This document shows, in pieces, positions 37,207 through 47,482 of a stretch of 64,000 bases of DNA. The notes under the pieces were generated by a model. It had not been told where the DNA came from and searched no databases. It was given only the letters and a program-made list of their open reading frames with translations. The DNA comes from Adenanthera pavonina. Its lineage: Eukaryota > Streptophyta > Magnoliopsida > Fabales > Fabaceae. Position numbers and translations under genes: made by a program. Within the stretch, counting starts at the first letter, position 1, and every line of letters starts with the position of its first letter. Location: contig JAIVEN010000004.1 in the NCBI GenBank assembly GCA_026686845.1, forward strand, positions 20,492,827 through 20,556,826. Reading direction: 5' to 3'.

Positions 37207-37536
37207 GAGCTGCTGGAAATCTCTGACGAGGAAACAAGCACTGATCCCCCAGCTAAAATTCCTTTTGCTCCTGTGCCCCTTCGTGCTATTCCTGTCTCTC
37301 AGATCCCTCCTCCGGCTGATTTTGTTGGCCTTCCTGATGATGTCAAAAAGGGAGAGAAGTCTGGGCAAACTGCTGGGCAAACTGGAAAGACTGCTGCTGA
37401 GCAATCTGGTAAAGGAAAAGGGAAATCTTACAGCAAGAAGACCAAGACCAAGAAGAAATTATTGGAAATCCTTGTTGTACTTTGTACCTGGTTTTGTTGT
37501 TTGCAATTTGTTGATTGGACTAGTTTTGATGTTTGA
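37207..37536 (+). pseudogene. Orphaned C-terminal tail of the env-like ORF
   Basis: It is in frame with 35290-37206 beyond its TAG. It encodes an acidic opening (ELLEISDEE), Pro-rich and Gly/Lys-rich parts, a strongly basic patch (KGKGKSYSKKTKTKKK), and then about 20 mainly hydrophobic residues including LLEILVVLCTWFCCLQFVDW before the final stop. A basic patch plus hydrophobic end looks like a C-terminal membrane segment. Downstream, TGAGGGGGAG (37641) resembles an extra upstream polypurine tract. Confidence 0.7.
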
Positions 37537-37705
37537 ACTTTGCATTATTTGGTTATGTATAAGCAACTTTTGTTTAAATGAATGGATCCCTTTGTTGCTA
37601 AGTTTTGTGCCTTAATTCTGTTGATATCTTATGCATATGTTGAGGGGGAGCTTGTGAAAGCAAACTCAAGTACTAATCCAGTTTGTAAGTTGTTTTGTCA
37701 TCATC

Positions 37706-37719
37706 AAAAAGGGGGAGAA
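37706..37719 (+). other. Polypurine tract of the SIRE element
   Basis: AAAAAGGGGGAGAA directly precedes the 3' LTR, typical of Sireviruses. Confidence 0.93.
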
Positions 37720-39583
37720 TGTCGAATCAAGAGTTTTGATGATTTTAAACCAACTCTCAAGAGCTTGGATTGAAGATATCAAAGAAGAACAAAGCTGTTT
37801 CAAGTGAAGATTTACTGAGTATTTGCTGTTAGATCTCTTGTAGGATCTTTAGTTTTTGGTATAATTGGGTAAAAGATTTTGATTTAAAGAAAAGATGTTT
37901 TCAAACTTTGATTTTGTGTTAAATCTTTTAATATTTGAAAAACACCTTTGAACAGACGAAGGTTGAGAGTTTAAACTGAACTGTCAAGTTAGAAATTCGA
38001 ATTTTGCCTTTGGAAATTCGAATTTCGAGCTAAAACTGAATAAGTCTGAAAAGACTGCTCTCTATCAGACGAATTTTGGTTGTTCAAAATTCGAATTTTC
38101 ATCAAGTCTGAAAAGAGGCCTTTTGTAACAAACGAACTTCACACTTTCAAAATTCGAATTTCAAGTAAAATGAAGTTTGTGAAAATCAAAGAAATTCGTC
38201 TGAAACTATGATAAAGTGCATCTGAAATCAAAATGAAATTAAGTTTGATAAATGCTCTCTGACAGACGAATTTTGAAGTTCCAACATTCGAATTTTCATA
38301 TAAGTCTGAAAGATGCTTCTTTACAACAGACGAACTTTGGGTTTTCAAAATTCGAATTTCAAACAAAACAAAACTTGAGAAAATTGAAGAAATTCGTCTG
38401 AAACTATGTTAAAGTTCACCTGAGATCAAGAGTGATTTCAGTTTCAAAACTGCTCTCTGACAGACGAACTTTGAGCATTGAAATTCGAATTTCAGAAGCT
38501 AAGTTCTTGAGTCTATTGAAATGAAACATTGACATACGAATGATAAGAACTTTCAACATTCGAATGATGAAATGAGTCTGAAAAGAGTTTCTCTGACAGA
38601 CGAATTTCGCCTTTCCAAAATTCGAATTTCGAAGAAAGTTATCTACTGTGTCTCTTTAAACGTTCAATGAACAGATGAATTTTAGGGATCCAAAATTCGA
38701 ATTTCGAAGGCACTGTAGAAAATTGAAAACACTGTTCATACTTAACCGAAAACTTTCTTCTTGAAAATTCGTATGTCACATTGTGAAAATGTTTTGTAAG
38801 TTTCAAAATTTGAATTTCACTTCATGAACAGACGAACTTCGTGCTGTAACGTTGGAAGCTTTAATCTTCGGTTCCTTCAAAATTCGTCTGTTGGCCAACC
38901 AAAATTCGAATTTCAGTATGTCAGAAACATTAAATGCGGTTGGTAAACGGATAGTTTTTCAGAGTAACCGTTGAATAACTTCTCCAACGGATAGATTTAG
39001 TCTCTAACGGATATTTGAGACCTAAATCTATAAATACAACATCATTTTGAAGTTGTGGGTAACAAAATCAAACTTGTATATATTGAATTTCTGCTGAATC
39101 TTTTTCTTAAAAAGCTTTTACCCTCTTAACTTCAAAACTTGTACTTAAACTTTCACATCCACTCTTTTACAAGAGAGTTACTTCATTGTAATCAATCTAT
39201 TCTTTATCTGGAAGATAGGTTTACTTGTGAGGGATATTCACAAGGGGATTGGGAAGCACATAGTGAAAGTGCTTGAAGAGTTTGAGAGAGCTCAGAAACA
39301 GAGCAAACCCATGTACTGTGGCTTTAGCAAGAAGCCCACTGAAATTCTTGCTGTATAGTGGATAAATCTCAAGAGGTGTCTTGGGGACTGGATGTAGGTC
39401 AAGTGAATAGACCGAACCAGGATAAATCTCTGACTTCATTTCTCCTTATCTTTATTTTTCACCTTACTCTGTTTTACTCATTGCTTTCATTATACTGTGA
39501 TATCTTCACTGACTTCACTTTGTGCAGAAAAATTTCAAACTTCCCAATTCACCCCCCCTCTTGGGAAGTCAGCCTTGCTAACA
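37720..39583 (+). repeat. 3' LTR of the SIRE element (1864 bp)
   Basis: It begins TGTCGAATCAAGAG and ends GCCTTGCTAACA. It differs from the 5' LTR at about 22 sites plus one C in a C-run. Several differences are C/T or G/A changes at CG sites, for example in the CAGACGAA motifs. Confidence 0.96.
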
Positions 39584-39694
39584 TCTTTGCTAATTTATGT
39601 AAAATTGTATATAAATATATGAGGCTGAACTTTTATGTTATTATGTGCCTCTACTTATGTTGAGATGTTTGGAACATATTTTGGACAAGATATG

Positions 39695-41802
39695 TGCAAT
39701 ATCCTAAAATTTCATAGGATACTAATTAATGAAAGAGAAAATAATTGATGATAACATGAAATGTACAAGGAATTTGTAAAAATGGACAAACAATATTTTA
39801 CGTAAAATAGAGTAAAGAGGTCATTTGTTCTGGTTAGACAGAAATATGAGAAATTATATTTTTACCCCTAACGAATTATAAAGATGACATCCATGTCCTA
39901 AATATTAAATTCACGTTGAGAAAGAAGTTAAAAAGTCCTTGGAGAAAATTACACCTAATGATCCAAAAGTTTCAAAAATTATAATTTAACTGGGTTAGGG
40001 CAATTTTATAAATATGTAAAATTATTATCAAAACAAAACCCTCGACGAGAGAAGTCCAATGGTATATAGCATGGAGGGTAAATGTTCAAGAATAAGGAAA
40101 TAATTAGTGTCAAGTGTTCAAAAGTAACTTAAAACCGATAAAGTAAACTGTAGGCCCCACGAACAGGTAAAAGGTAATTGGGACAGGATATAGATCATAC
40201 ACAAACACCATTTGGGACAGGATAATTAAGGAAATATAAAAATAAAATTGGAATAGTTCTGTAGCCCAAAAATACTAATTTACTATAAAAAGTAGTTTTA
40301 TCGGTAAGGTTAAAAATTACGTAATTCAAGATATATCTAGACCAGGAAAAATTGAGCACATTGGACACTTGAAGCACTTTCATTGGGCGTGCAAAATGGG
40401 GCAGTTGGGAAGCACAATTTTTTGGAGAAAACTTCTCCAAGAAGTTGTGATTTTTGGCACCAAAAAGCAACCATGGTTAGGTAAACATATTAACCATGAT
40501 TAAGCATGTAATTAGCCATTTAATCACTCACCTTTCTAACCATTCTGCATGAGGAAGGCGGCAGCAAATAGAAGGGAAAAAATGTAAAAAGAAAGAAGAG
40601 AAAAGAGAGAAGGAAGAAGAGAAACTCAAGGAGAAATTCAAAAGCTCAGGTAGTTCAAGGAAGTGTTGGAAGGCCCAAGAAGTGGTGTACCAAGTGTGAA
40701 AACCTTTGGAATACATAAAGCTAGTTAATTCTCCTTACTTGCATCACATTGTCATGTTTGGTTTCCATGCATTTGACACTATGGAATATAAATGTAATGT
40801 TGTTTTGTGATGTTTCTATATTGTTGGCTAAGTTGTATGAGGGGTTTTGAGCCCCAGGATATACATTTTTCAAAATAAAACTCTGCCAAAATTTTTGTAA
40901 AATGTATATGTTTCCAATGTGCCTATGTGATGAACTATGATTTCTTGATATTTTCATGCTCAATGTGATAATTTGATGGCATGTTTGGGATTTAGCTACT
41001 AAGATTCTTTGAATTTCACCCTCCCACACATTAACCATGATTAGGTAGCAACAATGGCAAGGTCTCCAAGGAAGAAAAAGGAAAGGAGAAAGAATTTGGT
41101 CATTAACTTGATATTGCTTTCAATGGCCATGAATTTAGAGCTTTTGTGTAAATTTGTAAATGTAATGTTAAATCTGTTTCTTCAAGTTTTTATGTTGCTT
41201 TAGGTCTTAATGAAAGTATGGTATGATATGAAGATGAGATATGGTCATGTAAATATTTTACAACTCTTGTTTGGTAAAGTATTAGGATGTAAAGGGCTAT
41301 TCTGACCACTACAGAGTTTACCCACTACTGTTTGGTAATTTTGTAATGTAAAGTATGAATGTTATATATGGTTGAAAGGTAGATAGAAAGGGCTTTAAAA
41401 TGGTCTAAAGATCACTCAATTTGGATGTGTATACAAATTATGGTGATTTTTCAAAATTAGCCTAGAAAACTGAAATTTTAGGAATTGATCATATGAATAG
41501 TGAAAATTAACAAAATTCACTATATGAATTGGCCAAGTAATTGCTTTATTTTATATTTTTTCCATATATAAAATATTTTAAACTATTTTTAGAGACTTTA
41601 ATCACTTGAATATGATTTTTGTAGAATTAGTTATGATTTTCTGAAGTTCAGTAAGGAAAAAGGAATTTGGTTAAATGAATAAGATCTGAATTTTGGAATA
41701 TTTTATTATAACATTTTATGTGATTCAAGCTTCTAATTTAGTATAATTAGACTCTAATTAGGTCTAATACATGGGAAAATAGTCCTAAATAGAGGTGTTA
41801 CA
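39695..41802 (+). mobile_element. Solo LTR with ATATG target duplication
   Basis: It starts TGCAATATCC and ends GAGGTGTTACA, with ATATG at 39690-39694 and 41803-41807. It is of the same family as 18251-20800 and 22206-25518. It sits in the right-hand part of the LTR that begins at 25675. Confidence 0.88.
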
Positions 41803-43193
41803 ATATGAGTATGTAAATATGTGGTATAAATTATTTTTGCAAAGTTGTACATAGAACTGTCCAATCTGAGCATCAGTTAGTAATCCAAACACTGTTTGGA
41901 CAAAACAAGGTAGAATGGCTAAATGCTATACATGTCTAAAAAGTAGACAAATAGGTCTTTCCAATGAGTGAAAGAGCACTGGATTTAGTTAAGTATGTGA
42001 ATTGTTATAAATTTTTGAATTTAGGTCAGAAAATCCAGAAAAAACCATTTTGACATTTGAATAGTAAATTTTGGGCAATATACTGTATGAATTGACCCAA
42101 TAAAATTCAAGTTGCATATTTTTTCCATCTAAAGCATGCTTCCAGTTATTTTTAGAGGTTTGAATCACATTGATACAATTTTTATGGAATTAGTTATGAT
42201 TTTTCAAATTTAAACCAGAAAAATAGATACCAAATAAATAGTAACTCTGAAAATTGTTATTTTCATAATTTGGTTCCTTTGATGATTTAAGCTTCTAAAA
42301 TGGCTTAATTGGACCTTAGATATACCATAATATATGAGAAATAATATATGAAAGCAAGGTGTTACTCTATTGTTAATCTTATGTCATCTTTGATTCTGAG
42401 ATTGTTTGAGGTTAGATTATGTATAGACAAGTATATAATGGATTGTGCAGCTATACATTGGTGGTTGTCGGGAATTCTCAGGTATATATCTCATCTGTTG
42501 TTTTTGAGAGTTTGGGTTCTAGGACTTTGGTTGCCTACGTGTATCTTATTGAGTGTGAGTAATGTATGAGGTCAATTTTGAAGTTTGATGTATTTGGTGG
42601 AAATAAGGTACGTCATCCGATAAGTAGCTAGAATTGGGGCTCAAGGAGGTCAAAACCTAAGAAAATAGTTTTCTTTAGGTGCTACCTCCTTGAACAATAT
42701 CTTTGTACTATCATTAACCTGTTAAGAAAGGTTTGATGAACAAAAAATTAATGGTTCGTGTTTAGATAGTGCTGATGTCAAGTTTTAGTCTAAAAATGAC
42801 CATTTTGGTCACAGATGTCCAAAATCTCCATATGGAAGAATTTTAAAACAATGTCAATGTCTATAGTTAGAAGAAGTAAAGAGTGATCTCTAGGTGTTGG
42901 AATCGTGTCAATCGGAGGTCTAGTTAGAGAGTTATGCGCATTTAAAGTTCGATTAGAAGATCGATATGTGTTGTCATTTGACAGCAAATACCGGCATCAC
43001 GGTGCCATAACCCAATTTTTGCTTCTTCGATTGTTCTCTCTCAAATCTCAGTTTTTGGGTCATTTATTGTATTGTCCTCAATTTTCTAGCTCCTTCTCCC
43101 TTAGTTCTTATTCCCTTCAAGTTCTTCCTTGATATTCTGGTTAAGTTATGGTCCTTGGGTTAGTTTGGGTCTATGTTTCCTTAGGATGTTACA

Positions 43194-43300
43194 ACTTGCT
43201 TGTTCGTTTCATAGTTTCTAACTACGGCATGAACACTTTGATTAAATTGAAAGGAGGAGTTATGCCAAAACCGTGGAAGGACAAAAAGACATAACAAGTA
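43194..43300 (-). pseudogene. Probable upstream remnant of the BAHD pseudogene
   Basis: The minus strand reads FVLPRFWHNSSFQFNQSV...VVRNYETNKQ directly before the LTR boundary. BAHD proteins of this type have a VP-(I/F)V-SFFPLN-x-NY-G-T-PLL pattern just before the segment at 17409-17245, so position and order fit. The similarity is loose, and further upstream I cannot follow any BAHD frame, so the 5' half of the gene is missing or unrecognisable. Confidence 0.4.
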
Positions 43301-44311
43301 CGTTAAGAGTATTTTGTACGTCAAACTCCATCAAAGCCCCACACTTCTATGGGTGGAATAGTACTATTCCATCTAAAAGTGTACGAGATTTTACATGGCA
43401 AAATTGTCACTTATGTTTTCAAATGAAAAAAAATAGTAAAAAGAAAATAGTTAATTACTATTAAATGATTGGTAATATGAATATAATAAATATTATATAT
43501 TCTAATTTTTATTTGGAATAAAAATTTTCTTCCCATAGAAACCATTAACCAAGACCTAATTATTTGTTGTTCTTTTGTTGTTTTCAAAAAAAAATTATTA
43601 TTTTAGCCCTTGTAATTTCACTTTTTGGCAGGGCGGGGGCGGGGGCGGGGGCGGGGGCGGGCTTGGGACCCATATGGGTGGACCGTGAAAAATTCAGCTT
43701 GTCTCGTCATATTTGCGGCCTTAAATAGGCCAACTTTTTTTTTCATTTTTTTATCCAAAATAATATAAAGTAATATAAAAACAATAATGAAAAGAGAGGT
43801 CCCTTCATATTTACAGCTTGAAAAAGAATTAAATCGAAGGAAAATCCACCCAAGTTCCAAACAAATAAAATAAGAAAGAAAACTTAGCTCTCAATTTAGT
43901 GAAATCAACAAAAAATTACAACTTAATTAAGTAAAGAAGCAAGATTAAAGCTTTAGAACGATAAAGGTTAGTGGCTAAGTGGAATTAAGGTGTTTTTTTT
44001 AGTTTCTAGATGTAATTATATAAAATAAAATAAAAATGTAAAAAAAAAAAACCTAGCCAACCCGCAACCCTAGTGGGCTGGCCCATTTATATTGGCAGGC
44101 AGGCTCATTTTTTTTAACACCTATTATGAATCACCCACATTTTTCCATGCCATTTTTTGTGGACTAAAAAGACTAGCCCGTTAGTCTAAACCTATTTTAT
44201 CGGCTTTAAATATATTTGAAAAAGGCCCATATGGTTAAAATGTTTTTTGAATAAATCCTTGTAGTTTATTAAATTTATATAATTAATTTCTAAAGTTTGA
44301 AACAATCTGTA
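43301..44311. other. AT-rich spacer with a GC-rich tract
   Basis: No gene was found. It holds the (GGGGGC)n tract and, around 44055-44110, GC-rich words (CCCGCAACCCTAGTGGGCTG) that look like part of an old transposon. I cannot define its ends. Confidence 0.45.
43631..43661. repeat. (GGGGGC)n hexamer tract
   Basis: About five tandem GGGGGC units stand out strongly from AT-rich surroundings. The G runs satisfy the simple G-quadruplex pattern. An antisense Arg-Pro repeat ORF across it is a by-product. Confidence 0.9.
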
Positions 44312-44888
44312 ACCCTTTGCTTGATTAGGGAGAAAAAAGTAGGGAGGAAAACTGAAAAGAAAACTATATTTTTTCTTACTTGGCCATGGAGAGAAAACTG
44401 AAGGGAAAATAATGTGTGGGCCCACATGTTTTCCCCAAACTTTTCTTAATTATCAAAAATGGAGAGATTTTAGAGAAAAAACTCTTATTCTAAAATTACC
44501 CCACCAATGTTTTTTTCACTTTCTCACTCTCTTTTTCAATTTTAGCATTATTTAAAAATTTTTGAAATCAATGTATAAAAAATAATTTTAAAAATTAAAA
44601 AATAAAGATTGGATAAAATAATTTTTAATTGAGAAAAAAATTAAAACTATATTTTTAATTTCATTTATTAATATAGTAGAATAACAAGTTTTATTATATG
44701 TAAATATTTTTTTAAAAAAATAATGGTATTATTGTCAATTTAAAATTAACTAATTTTCTTGTCTCCTTATTTTCTTTTGTTCATCCAAGCATATGGAGAG
44801 AAAATCACTCCCTCCCACTTTTCTCTTCTCTCCATTTTTTCTCCCTTATTTTCTCTTCCCCTCACTTTCTCTTAGCCAAGCCAAGGGT
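44312..44888. mobile_element. MITE-like element with imperfect terminal inverted repeats
   Basis: The left end ACCCTTTGCTTGATTAGGGA pairs with the reverse complement of the right end, ACCCTTGGCTTGGCTAAGAG. The interior is AT-rich and non-coding. No perfect target duplication was seen, so the superfamily is open. Confidence 0.5.
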
Positions 44889-44951
44889 AATTTTCAAATT
44901 ATGTGCAGAAAACGTGGCTGACAAAGTGAATTGGTAAAAAACATAGGCTTT

Positions 44952-45520
44952 AGGGCCCTTTTGGTTTTCAGTTGGTTAAAAATGAGTTTTAGTAGAATTA
45001 GTTTTGTAACATAGTTATGATAAAAATTGGTTTTGGACTAACGTGTTTATGTTTGGATGATTTATTTGAAATTAGTTTTGACAAAAGTCATAATTTTCCT
45101 TTAAATTGAACTTAAACTCTATCCCATAATTAATTTAATTTACTTGGACAAAAATTTAATCTGCATTTATTTAATTGAGAACATAATATATTTGATATAA
45201 CATTTTCTTATAGGTTATGATCTATGAAAATTAAAATTTTGAAGGAACATTTTGGTCAATAGATAGGATAAATTTTATTTTCCCAATTTTTCTATTTTTT
45301 CTCATTTTTATTGGTCCATTTTTATCTGACTTTAAAATAAATACAGATAGGAACGGAGAAGGAGAACATAAAAGCAAATATCATTCTCCTTTGAAACCTC
45401 AATTTTGCGTCAAAAATCATTCTCAAACAGGAAAGGAAAAATTTGTCAAACACACCCAAATCTTCATCAACCTTGGTTTTGATCCCAAACCAAGGTTTGA
45501 GAAGTGTTACCAAACACATA
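44952..45520. mobile_element. Possible MITE (GGGCCC...TTTGG ends)
   Basis: The left end is TAGGGCCCTTTTGGTTTTC and the right end contains GTGTTACCAAACACA, whose complement also has TTTGGTAAC. This resembles Tourist/hAT-type MITE ends common in plants, but the pairing is short and the limits are uncertain. Confidence 0.35.
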
Positions 45521-45841
45521 TGTGAAATTAGACGGTGGGCATGGTGTATTATATGTAATATGAAATTCAAGATATGTCGTATTATTTATTATTTATGATT
45601 ATGATTTTGTCATGTATATTAATTTGTCCCACTACTCACTCCATTATTCCCTCTGCGTTTTGTTTTGTTTTTTTTTTTTTTTCGATAGATGGAGAAGGCT
45701 CTGAGCCCAAAACGTCTGCGTTTTGTTTTGTTAGCCAAAGTCTTCACTCAATATTTTCTACTTTTGCATTGCAGATTTACAGCTAATCAATTTTTGTCCT
45801 CTATTTCTATATATTTTCTAGTTTAAAACTACTCAAATATG

Positions 45842-46030
45842 CAGTGGCGGACCCACGTTGCTACTTGGGCCACCCCTCCCCCCCAAAATTTTGTTTAAAA
45901 TGATGAATGAAAAAGTTCAAATTTAATATATGAAAGACCAGTCCACTATGGCGGTTCAAATTTTGGAGACAACTCTTATGCAATAATACAACTAATTAAG
46001 ACAACTATATATATATAGCACAAATCTTAA
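45842..46030 (+). mobile_element. hAT-like transposon end fragment
   Basis: CAGTGGCGGACCCACGTTGC followed by GGGCCACCCC and a C-run matches the CAGTGGCGGA-type terminal sequence of plant hAT (Tip100-like) elements. The opposite end is not present, so only a fragment remains, just downstream of the resistance-gene terminal exon. Confidence 0.5.
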
Positions 46031-46827
46031 CTACAAACCAAAATGCATATCTTTGGCAGCAATTGTTTCCCAACATTTATCTTGTTGGGCTAGAATGCCT
46101 TGTCGTGCTTCCAGAAGCTGAGCATGACGTGCCCTAACATTGGCGTGCTCTTGTTGCACCGAGTCAAAATGGGATTGGACCACCTGCACTGCCCGAGCAG
46201 TCTCTTCCTCCTGTTCAGAAATAGTTTTAAGCTCTTTCTCAATGATCCTAAGCTCATTGCCCAATCCTTTTAGAAACTCTTGGGTGCGTTGAACGTCAGA
46301 TAGATCACAATTAATGACCTTGGTCTTGACAGACTCTAGCCAATCCTTGTCGAAACCAAGAATAGAAGCATCCTCTAAGTTTTTTGCCAATGACTTCTTG
46401 TCTGCTTCAGTGATCGTTAAAGGAGTCCTAGTGGCCAAGATGTTCAAGATATCTAACAACACCCTATAGGAGAAGCACAACATTCGGGTGCTTCGATTCT
46501 CGGTGGGAAGATGTAGCTGTGGATGACTCTCAAATGCCTTTGCTAGCATGAAAAGCTCAACACCCTCTAAATTCATCATCTCAACTATCTCTGATTGTGT
46601 TTGGTTCCTCGGATCAACTTTCACATCCCCACTTGAATTTGCTTGGTCACCGTGGGTCAACGCCTCATTTGCCTTTGATTCGTTTTGAACCGCACTTGCC
46701 TCCTTGATACTGTCCTTGAAGTCAACACCCTCAAACAGAGTTGGATGCTGTAATAATGGTACCAGAATACCACTTCCACTTGAGACAATAGCAGGGGCAC
46801 GAGACTTATCGGAAACTTGAACATCAT
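46031..46827 (-). CDS. Resistance-gene terminal exon: non-LRR C-terminal domain
   Basis: Acceptor AATTTGTAG precedes 46827 and the frame is entered in phase 1, matching the exit of exon 47112-47213. It encodes about 265 residues: an opening DDVQVSDKS, a middle resembling exon 49546-49781 (Pro/Leu-rich with THGDQANSSGD), then a globular-looking part (FMLAKAFESHPQLHLPTENR, MLCFSYRVLLDILNIL, ITEADKKSLAKNLEDA, ILGFDKDWLESVKTKV) and a long heptad-like helix (LGNELRIIEKELKTISEQEE...VQQEHANVRARHAQLLEARQ) ending at a stop after KDMHFGL. The middle recalls the coiled-coil tails of plant MATH/RTM3-type proteins, which is only a resemblance. Upstream, 46828-46890 is homologous to the start of the sister exon but holds an in-frame TGA, so the acceptor appears to have moved past it. 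Confidence 0.65.
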
Positions 46828-47111
46828 CTACAAATTCAGGAGTTCAATGGTTAGTGGCTTCAACACCATTTCCAGTAATTCTTCTTGAATTAATGAAGCA
46901 ATATTAGAATTAAAAGACAAAATTTAATTAAAAATGAGGACCATTGCTATGATCACTAGGGCATAAACTAGAGCCATTTGTATGGTCGATGACACTCCTT
47001 GTAGCAAAACTTGCTTCTGTTGTATTAGGTAGTCCTGGCAATTCCAACAAATCCGCCCAATCACTGATGAATAAATAATTGAAGGAAAAGTCACTAAACA
47101 AAGAAACTCAC

Positions 47112-47213
47112 CATAAGTAGGCTTCGACAGAGTAGATGGAGGAGTTTGGTTGAGACTTGTTGAAGCTTTTGACGGTATAGGACTCAGTGACAAGATTGCT
47201 TCCGAAGGGTAAC
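47112..47213 (-). CDS. Resistance-gene tail exon Z2 (102 bp)
   Basis: Acceptor GATTTGATAG and donor GTGAGTTTC flank it. It is phase 1 in and out and reads GYPSEAILSLSPIPSKAS then TSLNQTPPSTLSKPTY. It is a Ser/Pro-rich linker homologous to exon 49966-50038. Confidence 0.6.
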
Positions 47214-47334
47214 CTATCAAATCAATGGCAACAACAACAAAAAATAAGAACAACAACAATTTAGTTATCGAATCAAACGATGAAAGCAGGCCAAACAAAG
47301 TTGAAAGATTTCGTTTAAAGAAAGGTACAAGTAC

Positions 47335-47421
47335 CATGAACGGAGGTGACGAGCTTCTCTTTTGGCAAACAGCTCCCTGCTTTTCTTTCTCTTTGGTGAC
47401 GTCGGGAGGTTTTCAAGCCAT
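47335..47421 (-). CDS. Resistance-gene tail exon W2 (87 bp)
   Basis: Acceptor AACTTTACAG and donor GTACTTG flank it. It is phase 1 in and out and encodes a basic stretch (GLKTSRRHQRERKAGSCLPK) then a short linker. It is homologous to the copy at 50108-50187. Confidence 0.55.
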
Positions 47422-47482
47422 CTGTAAAGTTCAAAATAAGTAAGCAATTTGTTTCTTTGAAAATAAAATAGTAAGATTGTAC

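Larger units (their letters stand above)
27444..39583 (+). mobile_element. Full-length SIRE/Maximus-type Ty1-copia retrotransposon (12.1 kb)
   Basis: Two nearly identical LTRs (27444-29306 and 37720-39583, with about 22 substitutions and one indel counted by eye, roughly 1.2%) flank primer site, gag, pol, spacer, env-like ORF and polypurine tract. The target duplication TCTTT is perfect (27439-27443 and 39584-39588). Large size, long gag with two zinc knuckles, an extra ORF after pol and a run of Gs in the PPT are characteristic of Sireviruses. Pol is a single intact frame, while gag and the env-like ORF each carry disabling changes, so this copy would depend on proteins from relatives. It inserted into the LTR listed at 25675. 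Confidence 0.97.
25675..42366 (+). mobile_element. LTR interrupted by a SIRE element and by another solo LTR (three fragments)
   Basis: Fragments 25675-27443, 39589-39694 and 41808-42366 join into an LTR of about 2.4 kb that starts TGTAACATCC and ends near AAGGTGTTAC. The final third aligns with the end of 22206-25518, for example the AAAAGTAGAC-TAGG-CTTTCCAATGA and TAGAGACTTGAA/TAGAGGTTTGAA blocks. No clean target duplication is visible (TGGAT on the left, CTATT or TCTAT on the right), so the outer right end is approximate. Confidence 0.75.
17410..43193 (+). mobile_element. Gypsy-type solo LTR, the outer host of the nest (four fragments)
   Basis: Fragments 17410-18250, 20806-22205, 25524-25674 and 42367-43193 join into one LTR of about 3.2 kb starting TGTAAGGACCCC and ending GGATGTTACA. 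They share blocks with the solo LTR at 2711-5051: the GGAGGAAGGAGAAACGGAGG region (17674), the CAGTTATTGGAAGGGGCC block (21898), and the region of the TCCATATGGA and AATCGGAGGTC motifs (42830-42920). Flanks GCTAG (17405-17409) and ACTTG (43194-43198) match at three of five bases, a decayed duplication at best. It lies in the BAHD gene and is itself interrupted at 18251, 22206 and 25675. Confidence 0.75.

Noticed and set aside
42348..43132. Plus-strand ORFs at 42348-42569 and 42905-43132
   Set aside because: They fall in the end of the nested gypsy-type LTR and align with non-coding LTR blocks at 4600-4800.
43618..43860. Minus-strand ORF with Arg-Pro repeats
   Set aside because: The repeats are produced by the (GGGGGC)n tract; the rest has no recognisable similarity.
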